Source of the DNA: DATFDN01 sp963830565
GTDB lineage: Bacteria; Pseudomonadota; Alphaproteobacteria; Acetobacterales; Acetobacteraceae
Direction of reading: 5' to 3'
Assembly: GCA_963830565.1 (NCBI GenBank)
Contig: CAWHMO010000010.1
Coordinates: 434,001-498,000 of the forward strand
Length of the DNA stretch: 64,000 nt
Below, piece by piece: positions 16,244 through 24,985 of this stretch; position 1 is the first letter of the stretch, and every line of letters begins with the position of its first letter. The notes under the pieces are model-generated. The model worked only from the letters and a program-made list of their open reading frames with translations. It did no database searches and was not told where the DNA came from. A program made the translations under genes and the position numbers.

Positions 16244-16558
16244 TCAGCCGCCCAGCACGACCGCGATCGCCACTGCCGTGAGCGGCTTGACGACGGTCAT
16301 CACGGCGGAAGCGACAGTGGCGGCCTGCGCGACGGCAGATATGGGCTTGGCCCCGAGAGCCGGGCGCGCGGCGTCCTCCATCGCCTCCATCCGCGCCAGC
16401 AGATCCTGCGTGTGGTCGTTCACCCCGCCCAGGATCGCGGCAACGACGCCGGCCGCCACGGCGGCGCTGCGCGTGAGCCAGTAAGCGACGCCCGCTGCGA
16501 CGATCGCGAGGGCGAGCAGGGTCGTGGGCTGCTTCGCCCACGCGAGGATTGGCTTCAT
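16244..16558 (-). CDS. Putative holin-like membrane protein
   Basis: 104 aa. Two hydrophobic segments near the N terminus (LLALAIVAAGVAYWL and AAVAAGVVAAILGGV), a short charged linker (HTQDLLARMEAMEDAA) and a C-terminal hydrophobic segment (PLTAVAIAVVLGG). Position among small membrane proteins of the prophage suggests holin or antiholin; no family was recognised. Confidence 0.6.
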   Translation of the reverse strand: MKPILAWAKQPTTLLALAIVAAGVAYWLTRSAAVAAGVVAAILGGVNDHTQDLLARMEAMEDAARPALGAKPISAVAQAATVASAVMTVVKPLTAVAIAVVLGG

Positions 16559-16747
16559 GATAATTCCTTCAGGAAATGGTGGTCAGGTCTTGTCGATTGG
16601 CGCCAGCTGGGCCGCGTTCAGGTCACCGACGGGACTGCCTGTCAGCCCGGCAGCGCCTCTCGGCCCAGGCGGGCGCGGCGCAGCGTGCGTATAGTACTAT
16701 CTGCCTTCCGCATCATGCGGGCCGGGACCCCTTCCGATTGCGTCGAG
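16559..16747. other. Short gap in the lysis module, no supported gene
   Basis: Minus-strand frames here can be read as MMRKADSTIRTLRRARLG or, in another frame, PPGPRGAAGLTGSPVGDLNA ending LAPIDKT at 16585, but no single frame has both a start and a sensible length. It may hold a small frameshifted gene. Confidence 0.25.
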
Positions 16748-17116
16748 TCATGAATGCTCGCGCTCCAGCGCACGTATCTCGTGCATAAATTTGTCCTCCA
16801 GGCGATTGAGGGCGGCGGTGAAGTCGCGCCGCAGGTCGCCGATCGCGGCTTGCACCTGCTGGGCGTGCTGATGGCGATAGTCGTTCTGCGCGCGATCCCG
16901 GCGCTCGTCTGCCTCGACGAAATCGGCCCGAACCTCTGAGACGGTGTCCGCCAGCCTATCGTCTGCCTCGGTCAGCTCGGCGCGGGTCTCGCTCAGCGCG
17001 CGCTCGGCTTCCTTGGCGACCTCCTGGGATTGCCCGGCAATCCAACGCATCAGGCCGAGGAAGCCGCCCAGCGCCGCGACCGCGACGCCGATCCAGGCCG
17101 CCAGGTCTGAGTTCAT
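16748..17116 (-). CDS. N-terminally anchored coiled-coil prophage protein (spanin/holin-like)
   Basis: 122 aa. One N-terminal membrane helix (AWIGVAVAALGGFLGLMRWI), then a long charged heptad-rich helix (EAERALSETRAELTEADDRL ... HAQQVQAAIGDLRRDF). This single-anchor plus periplasmic coiled-coil shape is that of i-spanins or of some phage accessory proteins. Overlaps the upstream gene by four bases. Confidence 0.65.
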   Translation of the reverse strand: MNSDLAAWIGVAVAALGGFLGLMRWIAGQSQEVAKEAERALSETRAELTEADDRLADTVSEVRADFVEADERRDRAQNDYRHQHAQQVQAAIGDLRRDFTAALNRLEDKFMHEIRALEREHS

Positions 17117-17502
17117 GATTTGCGCGCCAGTTGCATGGTGGCGACGGCGCAGCCGGCGCCGGCGAGAAGCTCAAACATCCCGGTAGGAGACCAGAAACCG
17201 CCCGCTGCAGACGCTACCAGCATTTCGGTGCCGAGATAGAGCCACATGACCGTGCCAACAACTCCGAGCGCGGCGCGCTTCGGGGCCGCCCCGCACAGCA
17301 GGCAAATCAAGCTTGCGGCCGCATAGGCGAGCAACACGGTGCCCCACAGTGGTTGCGGAACCGGCTGGACGGCAAGATAGGCATAGTTTGGTAAGTGGAC
17401 GAACAGGCCGGGCGTGGTCACCCACGATGCGCCCTGGCAGGCCGCATAGGCGCCGGTCGCCATCTGCCAGCCATCCGGGCCATAGGGGAGGCGGACGGTC
17501 AT
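17113..17502 (-). CDS. Polytopic prophage membrane protein
   Basis: 129 aa from the ATG at 17502. About three hydrophobic segments: WGTVLLAYAAASLICLLCGA, ALGVVGTVMWLYLGTEML and MFELLAGAGCAVATM. The N-terminal part (RLPYGPDGWQMATGAYAACQ) is polar. No family recognised. Translationally coupled to the small gene before it through an ATGA overlap. Confidence 0.65.
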   Translation of the reverse strand: MTVRLPYGPDGWQMATGAYAACQGASWVTTPGLFVHLPNYAYLAVQPVPQPLWGTVLLAYAAASLICLLCGAAPKRAALGVVGTVMWLYLGTEMLVASAAGGFWSPTGMFELLAGAGCAVATMQLARKS

Positions 17503-17687
17503 CGGGTATCGGCCTCGAGCACGCCAGCGCAAGCGGATTCCTCCAGCAAAGCTTGCGTTAGCACCGAAAGCAAGGGCCACGCGCCGTCGGATGGGAACGA
17601 GATCTTTTCGCCGTTCGCTTTGGTGCCCTTGCTGAACGGCGTCGGCGGCGAGGATAGCAAGTAGTGGGCGGCTCCGTTCCTGCTCAC
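17499..17687 (-). CDS. Small prophage protein, 62 aa, GTG start
   Basis: A GTG at 17687 with GGAGGAAGG five to six bases upstream starts SRNGAAHYLLSSPP and ends ACAGVLEADTR, with TGA overlapping the next gene's ATG. The strong Shine-Dalgarno and ATGA coupling support it as real. Function unknown. Confidence 0.6.
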   Translation of the reverse strand: MSRNGAAHYLLSSPPTPFSKGTKANGEKISFPSDGAWPLLSVLTQALLEESACAGVLEADTR

Positions 17688-17840
17688 GGCAACCTTCCTC
17701 CACGAATTGATGCAGGTGCATAGTGTCGTGGCACCAACCGGAGGTCGGTTGGTGCCGAACGAGTGCCGCCTTAACGACGCGGCCCGACATTGTCGCCGGA
17801 GCCTGTTCGGTACCGCCCGCCCGCCGAGCGGTTGCGCCAC

Positions 17841-19919
17841 CTACAAAGGACTGTCGCTAAGGGCAACTGGGGTCGTCGTTGCTGCCAGCGGAAAATCCAG
17901 GTTCCACGCGCTCCCGAGGTCAGAAGCGATATCCCATCCGGGCATCTTGAGGAGCTCGGACAGATTATCGGTTACCGCGTTGCCGCGTCCAATCTGAGCG
18001 GATCCGTACGGGTAGTAGAGCAAGCACTGCGAGCTAGGGCCAGTAAGGGGCTGAGCGAGCGTAATCTGAAGGTGCGTCGAGTCGAGCCTATTGCAACTGT
18101 TAGCCTGCACGATCGGTCCAGGAGTGGACCCAGAGCCTCCGACCATCACCGCAAACCCCGCACCGCTTCCAGCTTGCAACGGAACCTTCAAATCATTTCC
18201 CGCGTCGTGCTGCACCGAAAGGACGAGGGTCGTATCCGATTGCCTGAAGGCGTGGGTGATCGAGGGTCCTCCAACTTTCGGCAGCTCGTCGGGCAAGCCG
18301 GTGAGTGTGTCTCCGCCTCCAGCCCCGAGGATGGCGCGAGCGGCAACTGGAGCGGCCAACATGGCGAACCGCTGATTATCGGCAGAGTCCCTGTGCGCCG
18401 AGTCGCCTCCGGTGGCCAGTCCTGTCCCTGGGATCCAACTCGAACCTCGTGGATTGCTGTCGCTAGTCTGTGGATTGCCGATGACGACATTCTGGGTGGC
18501 ATCCGCGGCGAGTGCGGCAACTACTTCCCGGTGCATCTGAATGCCCCCGGAGGTGCCGTACGGGATCCCGTTCCACCAGATCAGTGGTAGCGCGGCTGCT
18601 GATCGACCCAGAATTGCGCGCTCAAGCGCTAGGAGGCGCTTTGCAGCAGCAGCGAACGTCGTTTTCTCGCTGTAATCGCGTAAACTGTCGGTCTCGTTCC
18701 AGGGCCATACCAAGGCGGCGATGTCGCTGCGATCCCAAGCGGGCAAGGAATTCAACGCGGCTTGTACGGCGAGGCCGTCGGCGCCCAGGCCCCACGACGC
18801 GGGATCCGATCCGTCGTTGGGATCGTCAAGGAAGGAACCAGGATATGTTCCGCCAACGGCCGGATAGATGCCGTGCCCGCTCTGCATGGTGTAACTGGTT
18901 GGATTTCCAGTGGTAGCGACGATGTTGTAAGCCAAGGCGCCGAGATGCCAGGCTATCCCTTGCGCAAGCAACAGCGCCGCGCCGTCATTAAGCGCGTAAT
19001 TGATGGCATTGGACTGTCCGTCGAAAACCAGCGTAACGCCTCGACGAGGCCCTCTGCTCCATCGTCCCGCGCAGGCCAGCAGTGTGCTGATCTCAGCGTC
19101 GGTTAGCGAACGCTTCCAAGCGGCTGCTTCATGAAACCAGCACTGGGCGCCCCCCAGTAACGTGGTATCATGCAGGAACGTTACTAGCGCCGAGGATAAA
19201 GTCGTCAATGGATTTGCCACCGCTGCGGCAACTTGAACGTCGTCGAGCCATGCATCTACGCCTCGACCTGGTGTATTCCGAAGCACGACCGAGTGCGTGT
19301 GGCGACGCGGGAGCGACGTGGTAAGAACGGCCTGTGAGGCGCCCGGAAAAAGAGTAAGGCTATCCGACGGGCTGCTACTGAGAGCTTGCAGGACCGGCTG
19401 GGTTCCGAAAGCCACGAGCGTGATCGGAGCCGAGTCCCGGCCGGAGTTCTGCCGCCAATTCGGCCGCGACCAAATCAGGGAAAGTGTCCAGCCGGCGTCG
19501 CTAGGAGCGCCGAAGCCGGGGATTTGAAAGCCGAGATCGGGGTCGAGCGCGGGTATGAGAGTTCCTGCCCCTCCGGCAACCCTTCCAGCGCCCCCCACAA
19601 AGCCATTCAGGCGCGGGGTTGCGATCGCGGGGCCGGCAGATACGCCGAAGTTGTACGGCACCATCGTGAGGCCGTTTCCAGACTTGTCCATGATCCCGCC
19701 GATCGGGCTGTTCCAGCCCGCGAGCGGCTGCCTGTTCAAGTCCCACATCCCCGAGAAGGCGCCCGCATCCCACCACCCGGAGAGGCCATTGATGAAGCTT
19801 GGGAACGGCCCCGCAAAGCTGGCTGTAGACGGCTGCGTCGTGCGCAGCGGGCGCCACAGCGCCAATCGGCCAGCACTGAGGCGCATGGCGAGGCCGGGCG
19901 CGATCATAGCGACACTCAT
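17841..19919 (-). CDS. Phage tailspike: lectin-like domain plus SGNH-type carbohydrate esterase
   Basis: 692 aa. Residues about 45-285 look like a concanavalin/LamG-type sandwich (FINGLSGWWDAGAF, GWTLSLIWSRPNW, HTHSVVLRNTP, WFHEAAAWKRSLTDAEI). Residues about 290-530 resemble sialate O-acetylesterase/SGNH hydrolases: LVFDGQSNA with candidate nucleophile Ser303, the central block WPWNETDS in place of QGESD, and GGDSAHRDSADN with the Asp506/His509 pair. The remainder is a beta-rich C-terminal domain. Likely a receptor-binding protein that deacetylates surface glycan. Its ATG overlaps the stop of the preceding fibre gene. Confidence 0.75.
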   Translation of the reverse strand: MSVAMIAPGLAMRLSAGRLALWRPLRTTQPSTASFAGPFPSFINGLSGWWDAGAFSGMWDLNRQPLAGWNSPIGGIMDKSGNGLTMVPYNFGVSAGPAIATPRLNGFVGGAGRVAGGAGTLIPALDPDLGFQIPGFGAPSDAGWTLSLIWSRPNWRQNSGRDSAPITLVAFGTQPVLQALSSSPSDSLTLFPGASQAVLTTSLPRRHTHSVVLRNTPGRGVDAWLDDVQVAAAVANPLTTLSSALVTFLHDTTLLGGAQCWFHEAAAWKRSLTDAEISTLLACAGRWSRGPRRGVTLVFDGQSNAINYALNDGAALLLAQGIAWHLGALAYNIVATTGNPTSYTMQSGHGIYPAVGGTYPGSFLDDPNDGSDPASWGLGADGLAVQAALNSLPAWDRSDIAALVWPWNETDSLRDYSEKTTFAAAAKRLLALERAILGRSAAALPLIWWNGIPYGTSGGIQMHREVVAALAADATQNVVIGNPQTSDSNPRGSSWIPGTGLATGGDSAHRDSADNQRFAMLAAPVAARAILGAGGGDTLTGLPDELPKVGGPSITHAFRQSDTTLVLSVQHDAGNDLKVPLQAGSGAGFAVMVGGSGSTPGPIVQANSCNRLDSTHLQITLAQPLTGPSSQCLLYYPYGSAQIGRGNAVTDNLSELLKMPGWDIASDLGSAWNLDFPLAATTTPVALSDSPL

Positions 19920-21736
19920 CAGCTCACCGTGAAGGAGGTCGGGTAGACGGTCAGCGCGCTTCCATCCGTACCAGCCGCCCAGACATAATAGGTGCCAGCC
20001 ACCGAGGGGACAGCTATGTAGGCGCCCCAGAGATCACTATTGACGTAACTCGCTGTGATCCACGAGTTGGGGGGCGTAGCGCCGGAGCTGGACAGGCCGA
20101 CTTGTACAGCGGCATTCGTCGGATTGACGTGAACGTTAATCCCGATCGCTCCGGAGCCAACACTGTAGTGACTGGCTGGCGCCAAGTTCCATACGATTGA
20201 GGTTACGGCATTGCCGGCTGACACAGTGCTCGCGCTAAGCGAGGCTGATACCGGGCCAGAGCCGGCGGCGTTCATAGCCGTCACCTGAAACAGGTAGGTG
20301 GTCCCGGCCACAAGGTTCGTAACCGATGTCGCGGTTCCAGTCAGACCGGTTGCAAAGGTCGACCACGAAGACGATCCGGAAACGGCATATTGGACCATGT
20401 AGCTGCTGGGAACGCCGCCCGACGCCGCGGGCGACCAACTTAGGCTGACGCTGGTCGTGGTGGCCGTCGTCGCGGACAAGTTGACGACCTGACCGGGCGC
20501 GGCGGCCTGGACGGCGACCGTCACTGCAGTCACCGTGGTGGAGATCGGACCGGATCCTGACGAGTTGATCGCGGCGACGGCAAAGTCATAACTTGTGGTG
20601 GGAGAAAGACCAACAACCGTTGCTCCGGTTGAGCCACTTGGCGCGGACACGGTCGTCCAGGTACCGGTTCCAGAAACCCGGTATTGCACGGTGTAGCTCG
20701 TTGGTGAACCTCCGGTGCTGGGCGTCGACCAAGTCAGTGCGATGCTGTTTGACGTAGCTGATCCGCTCGCGAGATTGGCGACCTGTCCTGGCGGGGAGCT
20801 GGGCGCTGCGTTGGCAGTAGAACCGGAAAGTATCGCGGCGAAAACGAGGCTACCGCCGGAGTAGGTCGCGGTACGAAGAATTGCCATTTGTCCTGGCGGC
20901 AACGTGGCCTGACCCGTCGATGTGGTGATGCCGTTGGCAAAGGTGATGTTACCGGAGCTAAGATTCAGGATCTCGCAGAAGAATCCGCTGCCCATGTTTA
21001 TGAAGGCCGGACTAAGCGTGACCGGCTGGCTGCACACCAGAATCCGGCCGTTGTGGACGGTCCCATCCAGAGTGGTGCTCGTGGAAAGTTCCACCACCGG
21101 CAGCTTGTATGTCGAAAGCTTCGTCGCAAGCCAGTTCCAGAGTGCTGCAAATGTCTGGCGCAGCATTGTGCTGCCGCCCTGAGAAGTCCAGAATGCGTCA
21201 GAATCCGATGCAGGATTTGCTGGACTTGCCTGGTCGATGGTCAGGCCGTCGAGCAAATTCGCGTAGGAGATCGCGGCATTGGTGCCACTTTGATTTATTG
21301 CCACAAGGTCTGTTGATGCGATCGAGGTCGCGACCGGCAGGTTGCTGAAGTTGGTTGCTCCTATGGTCGGACCATTCAATAGCCAGCTCTGGAGGGCAGC
21401 GAGCGGCAGCAGCTTGGATGCGCCACCGCCAGTGACCACCAATTGGTCCGACGAGGATGGGTTTGCTTCGATGGGAAAGGCCGCGTGATCGGCGCCATTC
21501 GCAACCAAGCTGCCGCCCTCGATTCCGATCCCGGTGCCTATAGCAACCGGCTCCGGCCCCCCCGGACCGAAGCTGAGGCGGCCGAGCAGGGCTCCGGTGG
21601 GAGCGAGGATGGCGGGCTGCAGCCCAGAGAGCAGCGTCCCGATACTGACCGCGTGGGTGGCCCCAGCCTGACTGACCGGCACCTCATCGGCTGGGTCTAC
21701 CGAGACGGCAGGCGGGAGTTGCTGGATCGTGGGCAT
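19919..21736 (-). CDS. Phage tail fibre with two fibronectin type III domains
   Basis: 605 aa. The N-terminal 100 residues (MPTIQQLPPAVSVDPADEVP, LLGRLSFGPGGPEPV) match the N terminus of the neighbouring 781-aa fibre and probably bind the virion. A DGT-V-NGRILVCSQPVTLSP segment follows, then two FN3 repeats (PPGQVANLASGSATSNSIAL and PGQVVNLSATTATTTSVSLS, each with a SPTTSYDFAVAA- or VAGTTYLFQVTA-type strand), and a C-terminal beta domain. FN3 domains in tails usually aid surface adhesion. Confidence 0.8.
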   Translation of the reverse strand: MPTIQQLPPAVSVDPADEVPVSQAGATHAVSIGTLLSGLQPAILAPTGALLGRLSFGPGGPEPVAIGTGIGIEGGSLVANGADHAAFPIEANPSSSDQLVVTGGGASKLLPLAALQSWLLNGPTIGATNFSNLPVATSIASTDLVAINQSGTNAAISYANLLDGLTIDQASPANPASDSDAFWTSQGGSTMLRQTFAALWNWLATKLSTYKLPVVELSTSTTLDGTVHNGRILVCSQPVTLSPAFINMGSGFFCEILNLSSGNITFANGITTSTGQATLPPGQMAILRTATYSGGSLVFAAILSGSTANAAPSSPPGQVANLASGSATSNSIALTWSTPSTGGSPTSYTVQYRVSGTGTWTTVSAPSGSTGATVVGLSPTTSYDFAVAAINSSGSGPISTTVTAVTVAVQAAAPGQVVNLSATTATTTSVSLSWSPAASGGVPSSYMVQYAVSGSSSWSTFATGLTGTATSVTNLVAGTTYLFQVTAMNAAGSGPVSASLSASTVSAGNAVTSIVWNLAPASHYSVGSGAIGINVHVNPTNAAVQVGLSSSGATPPNSWITASYVNSDLWGAYIAVPSVAGTYYVWAAGTDGSALTVYPTSFTVS

Positions 21737-21770
21737 TCAAGGCTTCCGGTCGGAGGGTTGAAGGAATTCG

Positions 21771-24116
21771 TCAGGCCTGGACCGGCGTGCCGCTCAAGAT
21801 TGATAGCCACTGCTTCGTGGAGGTTCCCCAGACGAGGACACCCGAGCCCGCCCCTGAAGCCTCACCTGGCTTGCGGCCATTTGTCGCGTACGCGAGCCCG
21901 CCCGCAGAGGCGGTTGGCAGCGCCGCAACTGCAAACAATGGGAGTCCAAGAACGCCACCGCTGATCGTCGCGCCGCCTTGCGCGGTAAAGGCGCCAGCCA
22001 CGGCAAGCGAACCACCGGCGCTGATCGCACCCGATACACTCACGGTGGACGCGGTGAGGCCGGCCGACGCGGTGATTCCACCTATGACGCCAAGGCCGCC
22101 CTTGACCGTGGTCGCGCCGAACTGAGCCGCGCCGGCAACTGCTAAAGTCCCCGCCGCCGTGAGATTTCCGCTGAAAACGGCACTCGATGTCGACAGACCG
22201 GCAGTGGCAGTGACAGTGCCGCCACATGACAGAGCGCCGGTCGTGTTGACCGGACCAGAGAAGCTTGCCCCGGCGCCGCTAAGAGTACCCGATACGCCGA
22301 GTGTGCCAGTCACCTGCAACGGCGCCGTCGAGCAAATCGCCCCTGCCCCGACGTCGTAGAGCAGGTTAGCGGTGCCACCGTTGTCCAGCGCGAGTTGCTG
22401 GCCGGAGCCGAGCCAAACGGCTCGGCTTGCCCCGACGACCAAGTTTCCCGCAGTTCCGTCGGCTACGCTCACCGGAGTCGAAAGCGTGAGCTTCCCAGAC
22501 GTCTGTCCAGCGCCGTCAAGCGATATGCCAACCAACGTATAGGTGCCCGAGCCGATCTGGACCGGGGCGGCGTTAATCGACGAAACGGGCTGGCCACTCA
22601 TACCGGCGGAAGCAAACGGTAGAATGGGATCAACAGAGATTACGGGACTGGGTAGTGAAAGCGTTTTTGTTACCTTAGCCGTACCTCTGTTTGCCGCACG
22701 CGTGTCCAGAACAGCGATCGAGTAGTTACCGGCAGCAGAGATGTGCCACTTGTACCAGCTATCTGCGCTCGTGCTCAGTGCGATCGCGGAGGACCACTCG
22801 GCTGGCACTCCGCCGGAAGTCAGAGGAATGGCGTCGCTCAAGGCGACCTGATGACCCACTCGAAGATTCGCCGCATCCAGATTGTTGGCGGAGAGATTGG
22901 TTTGCGAGCCAATTGTGGCGCTGCTGATCGCCGTTGGCTGGTTCGTCAGATCGGAAACAGGAAGCAACATCCCGCAGATCTGCGGTCCGATACGCCCGGC
23001 CGGATAGCCGCCGGGCGGGGCGTTTTTGGTCGCGCTTCCAGAGATCGCGGCATGCTGAGGCTGAGATCCTGACCCAGCTACAGCGTTTACAACCAAGGTA
23101 GAGCTGACCGATCGGACAGCATTGGACGGGCCATCAATGAGATGCCCGTTCGCGTCCAGAGCATTGTTGATGATGGTCGGGAACGCCGCGTTGCTATATG
23201 CCGCAGAGCCACCGCCAGGGTGAGTGACGGTCACAGCGCTCGCGAAAACCGGCGCATCTGCTGATCCGGTGCCTACACGCTGTAAGGCGATCTCTGAAAC
23301 CAGCGTGCCACTGGGTGTGCCGATCTGGGCCGCGCCCAAGGCGGCCGCCGTGAGCTTTCCCGCGATAGCAGCCGAACCGGCGATTGATAAAGATTGGGCC
23401 GAAAGCGAGCCGGTAATTGTGCCTCCCGCAACCGGAAGCGTTGTCGCGATCTGCGTATCCACGTATTGCTTGGTCGCCGCCTGCATCGGTGACGCGGGAT
23501 TGGTCGGAAGGGTAATCGGGCCGACCATCGTTCCCCCAGTTCGGGGCAAAGAGGTGGCACTCTGGCCATCGACGTACTGCTTAGTCGCAGCTTGGAGCGG
23601 CGTTGCAGGATCGGCGGCAAGGGTCAGCGGCCCGCTCATTATGCCTCCCGCTCGCGAAAGGCTGCTGGCTGCGAAGTCAGCCATCTTTTGGCTGGCGCTG
23701 GTACCAGAAGGGGTGACAGTCATCGACGAAACGTCAATGGCGCCGACCTTGCTCAGCCCGCTCGCGAATTGTGCATAGCTGACGCTGACATTCGTGCCGC
23801 TTTGCGCAAGTGGTAGCTGGTCGCTGGGAGCAGGAACTGTGCCTGCCGGGAGGTGGGCTACTTGAAATGGTGCCGCAGCGGCAGCAAGGGTGCCGTTGTT
23901 CAAGATCAAATTGGCGCCTATGCTCACCTGCTCAGGACCGCCTGTTCCGGCGCTGAGCCGACCCAGGAGCGTGCCGCTGGAAAGCGCTAGCTGCGGCTGC
24001 AAGCCGGCCATGAGTTGGGCACGAGTGAGTTTGCGGGCGACTCCATTCTGGCTGGCAATGAGCTCGTCCGCGTCCGACGCCGCCGTCGCGGGCGCCAGTT
24101 GATCGATCGTCGGCAT
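21771..24116 (-). CDS. Phage tail fibre with KQYVD repeats
   Basis: 781 aa. Shares its N terminus with the next fibre (MPTIDQLAPATAASDADELI, LLGRLSAGTGGPEQVSIG). It then has collagen-like spaced repeats typical of tail fibres: GGIMSGPLTLAADPATPLQA-ATKQYVD and GGTMVGPITLPTNPASPMQA-ATKQYVD. A middle module (SGTYTLVGISLD ... VSVADGTAGNLVVG) resembles one inside the major capsid protein. The C-terminal 250 residues are short Gly/Ala/Ser repeats (LAVAGAAQFGATTVKGGLGV and similar). Confidence 0.85.
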   Translation of the reverse strand: MPTIDQLAPATAASDADELIASQNGVARKLTRAQLMAGLQPQLALSSGTLLGRLSAGTGGPEQVSIGANLILNNGTLAAAAAPFQVAHLPAGTVPAPSDQLPLAQSGTNVSVSYAQFASGLSKVGAIDVSSMTVTPSGTSASQKMADFAASSLSRAGGIMSGPLTLAADPATPLQAATKQYVDGQSATSLPRTGGTMVGPITLPTNPASPMQAATKQYVDTQIATTLPVAGGTITGSLSAQSLSIAGSAAIAGKLTAAALGAAQIGTPSGTLVSEIALQRVGTGSADAPVFASAVTVTHPGGGSAAYSNAAFPTIINNALDANGHLIDGPSNAVRSVSSTLVVNAVAGSGSQPQHAAISGSATKNAPPGGYPAGRIGPQICGMLLPVSDLTNQPTAISSATIGSQTNLSANNLDAANLRVGHQVALSDAIPLTSGGVPAEWSSAIALSTSADSWYKWHISAAGNYSIAVLDTRAANRGTAKVTKTLSLPSPVISVDPILPFASAGMSGQPVSSINAAPVQIGSGTYTLVGISLDGAGQTSGKLTLSTPVSVADGTAGNLVVGASRAVWLGSGQQLALDNGGTANLLYDVGAGAICSTAPLQVTGTLGVSGTLSGAGASFSGPVNTTGALSCGGTVTATAGLSTSSAVFSGNLTAAGTLAVAGAAQFGATTVKGGLGVIGGITASAGLTASTVSVSGAISAGGSLAVAGAFTAQGGATISGGVLGLPLFAVAALPTASAGGLAYATNGRKPGEASGAGSGVLVWGTSTKQWLSILSGTPVQA

Positions 24117-24199
24117 GGCAACAGCTCCCGGGAGACGACTTACCCATCTTCGGGCAAGCAGCGTTCGGTTCAGAATGACAGTTTGTTACGCTGAGGGGG

Positions 24200-24685
24200 T
24201 CAGGCCGCCACCACTGGGTTGCCATTCTGATCAGTGATGACCACCCCAGAATTGGTCTGAATAGCGTTCGCCGGGACTGGCGGCTGGGACAGCAACAAGA
24301 CCGGTAGCAGGATGCTGCGTTGGACCGTGCGGCCGTTGGTTGTGGTGATCGAGATTGTGACCGAATAGATCGATCCGGGCTGACCGCCAGAAAGCCAGAG
24401 AACCGCGACCGGGCCATCTACCGCTGCACTATTTAGTATGAGGTCCCCCGGCGCGTTCGGTGAGATGCTGATTGCCAGCGTTGCGATTGTGTCGCCCTCG
24501 TTGCCGACCAGCGCCGGGGAGATATCGAACTCGTAGTCCAGGACGTCGGCTGGATCCTTTGTCGGCCAATTCAGGGGCGGCGGCGCCGAAGCGGCTGACC
24601 CGCGCGGCACTGGAACAAATGCGTCCAGTACGACACGACGTGCGCTGCTGGGCTTCCAGACATACGATGTCGGGGATGATGTCAT
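24200..24685 (-). CDS. Phage fibre-associated beta-rich protein
   Basis: 161 aa. Begins MTSSPTSYVWKPSSARRVVL, then DPADVLDYEFDISPALVGNE and GGQPGSIYSVTISITTTNGR, an Ig-like pattern found in several phage and GTA tail genes. Sits between two fibre-type genes, so a baseplate or fibre-linker role is likely. Confidence 0.7.
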   Translation of the reverse strand: MTSSPTSYVWKPSSARRVVLDAFVPVPRGSAASAPPPLNWPTKDPADVLDYEFDISPALVGNEGDTIATLAISISPNAPGDLILNSAAVDGPVAVLWLSGGQPGSIYSVTISITTTNGRTVQRSILLPVLLLSQPPVPANAIQTNSGVVITDQNGNPVVAA

Positions 24686-24711
24686 GTCGACTCCGGTGGA
24701 TCTGGGCCGTG

Positions 24712-24978
24712 TCAGGGCTTCGTTTTGGCAAGAGCGGCGACTTGCTGCGTCAGACTCATCAGCTGCGCCTGAAGTTGTACCAGGGAGTTCGGAGCCGGAG
24801 CAGCAATCGGCGCCGGCGGCTTGAATTTGCCGCCATCATAGGCCCAACCTACCCCCACCTCCGGCGAGGCAGTCACGTCGATCCAGAGCAGGTGCTGATG
24901 AAACAAATCGCTCATGTCCTGAGCCGTGGTGAAGAGTTCGGCGACCGCATTCAAATCGATACGCGCGTAGGTTCGCAT
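24712..24978 (-). CDS. Small phage tail-region protein
   Basis: 88 aa from the ATG at 24978 (MRTYARIDLNAVAELFTTAQ). It contains DMSDLFHQHLLWIDVTASPE and VGVGWAYDGGKFKPPAP and a C-terminal helix (LVQLQAQLMSLTQQVAALAK). The WAYDGGKF segment resembles fibre-assembly or peptidase-like phage proteins; role unknown. Confidence 0.65.
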   Translation of the reverse strand: MRTYARIDLNAVAELFTTAQDMSDLFHQHLLWIDVTASPEVGVGWAYDGGKFKPPAPIAAPAPNSLVQLQAQLMSLTQQVAALAKTKP

Positions 24979-24985
24979 ATTCTCC

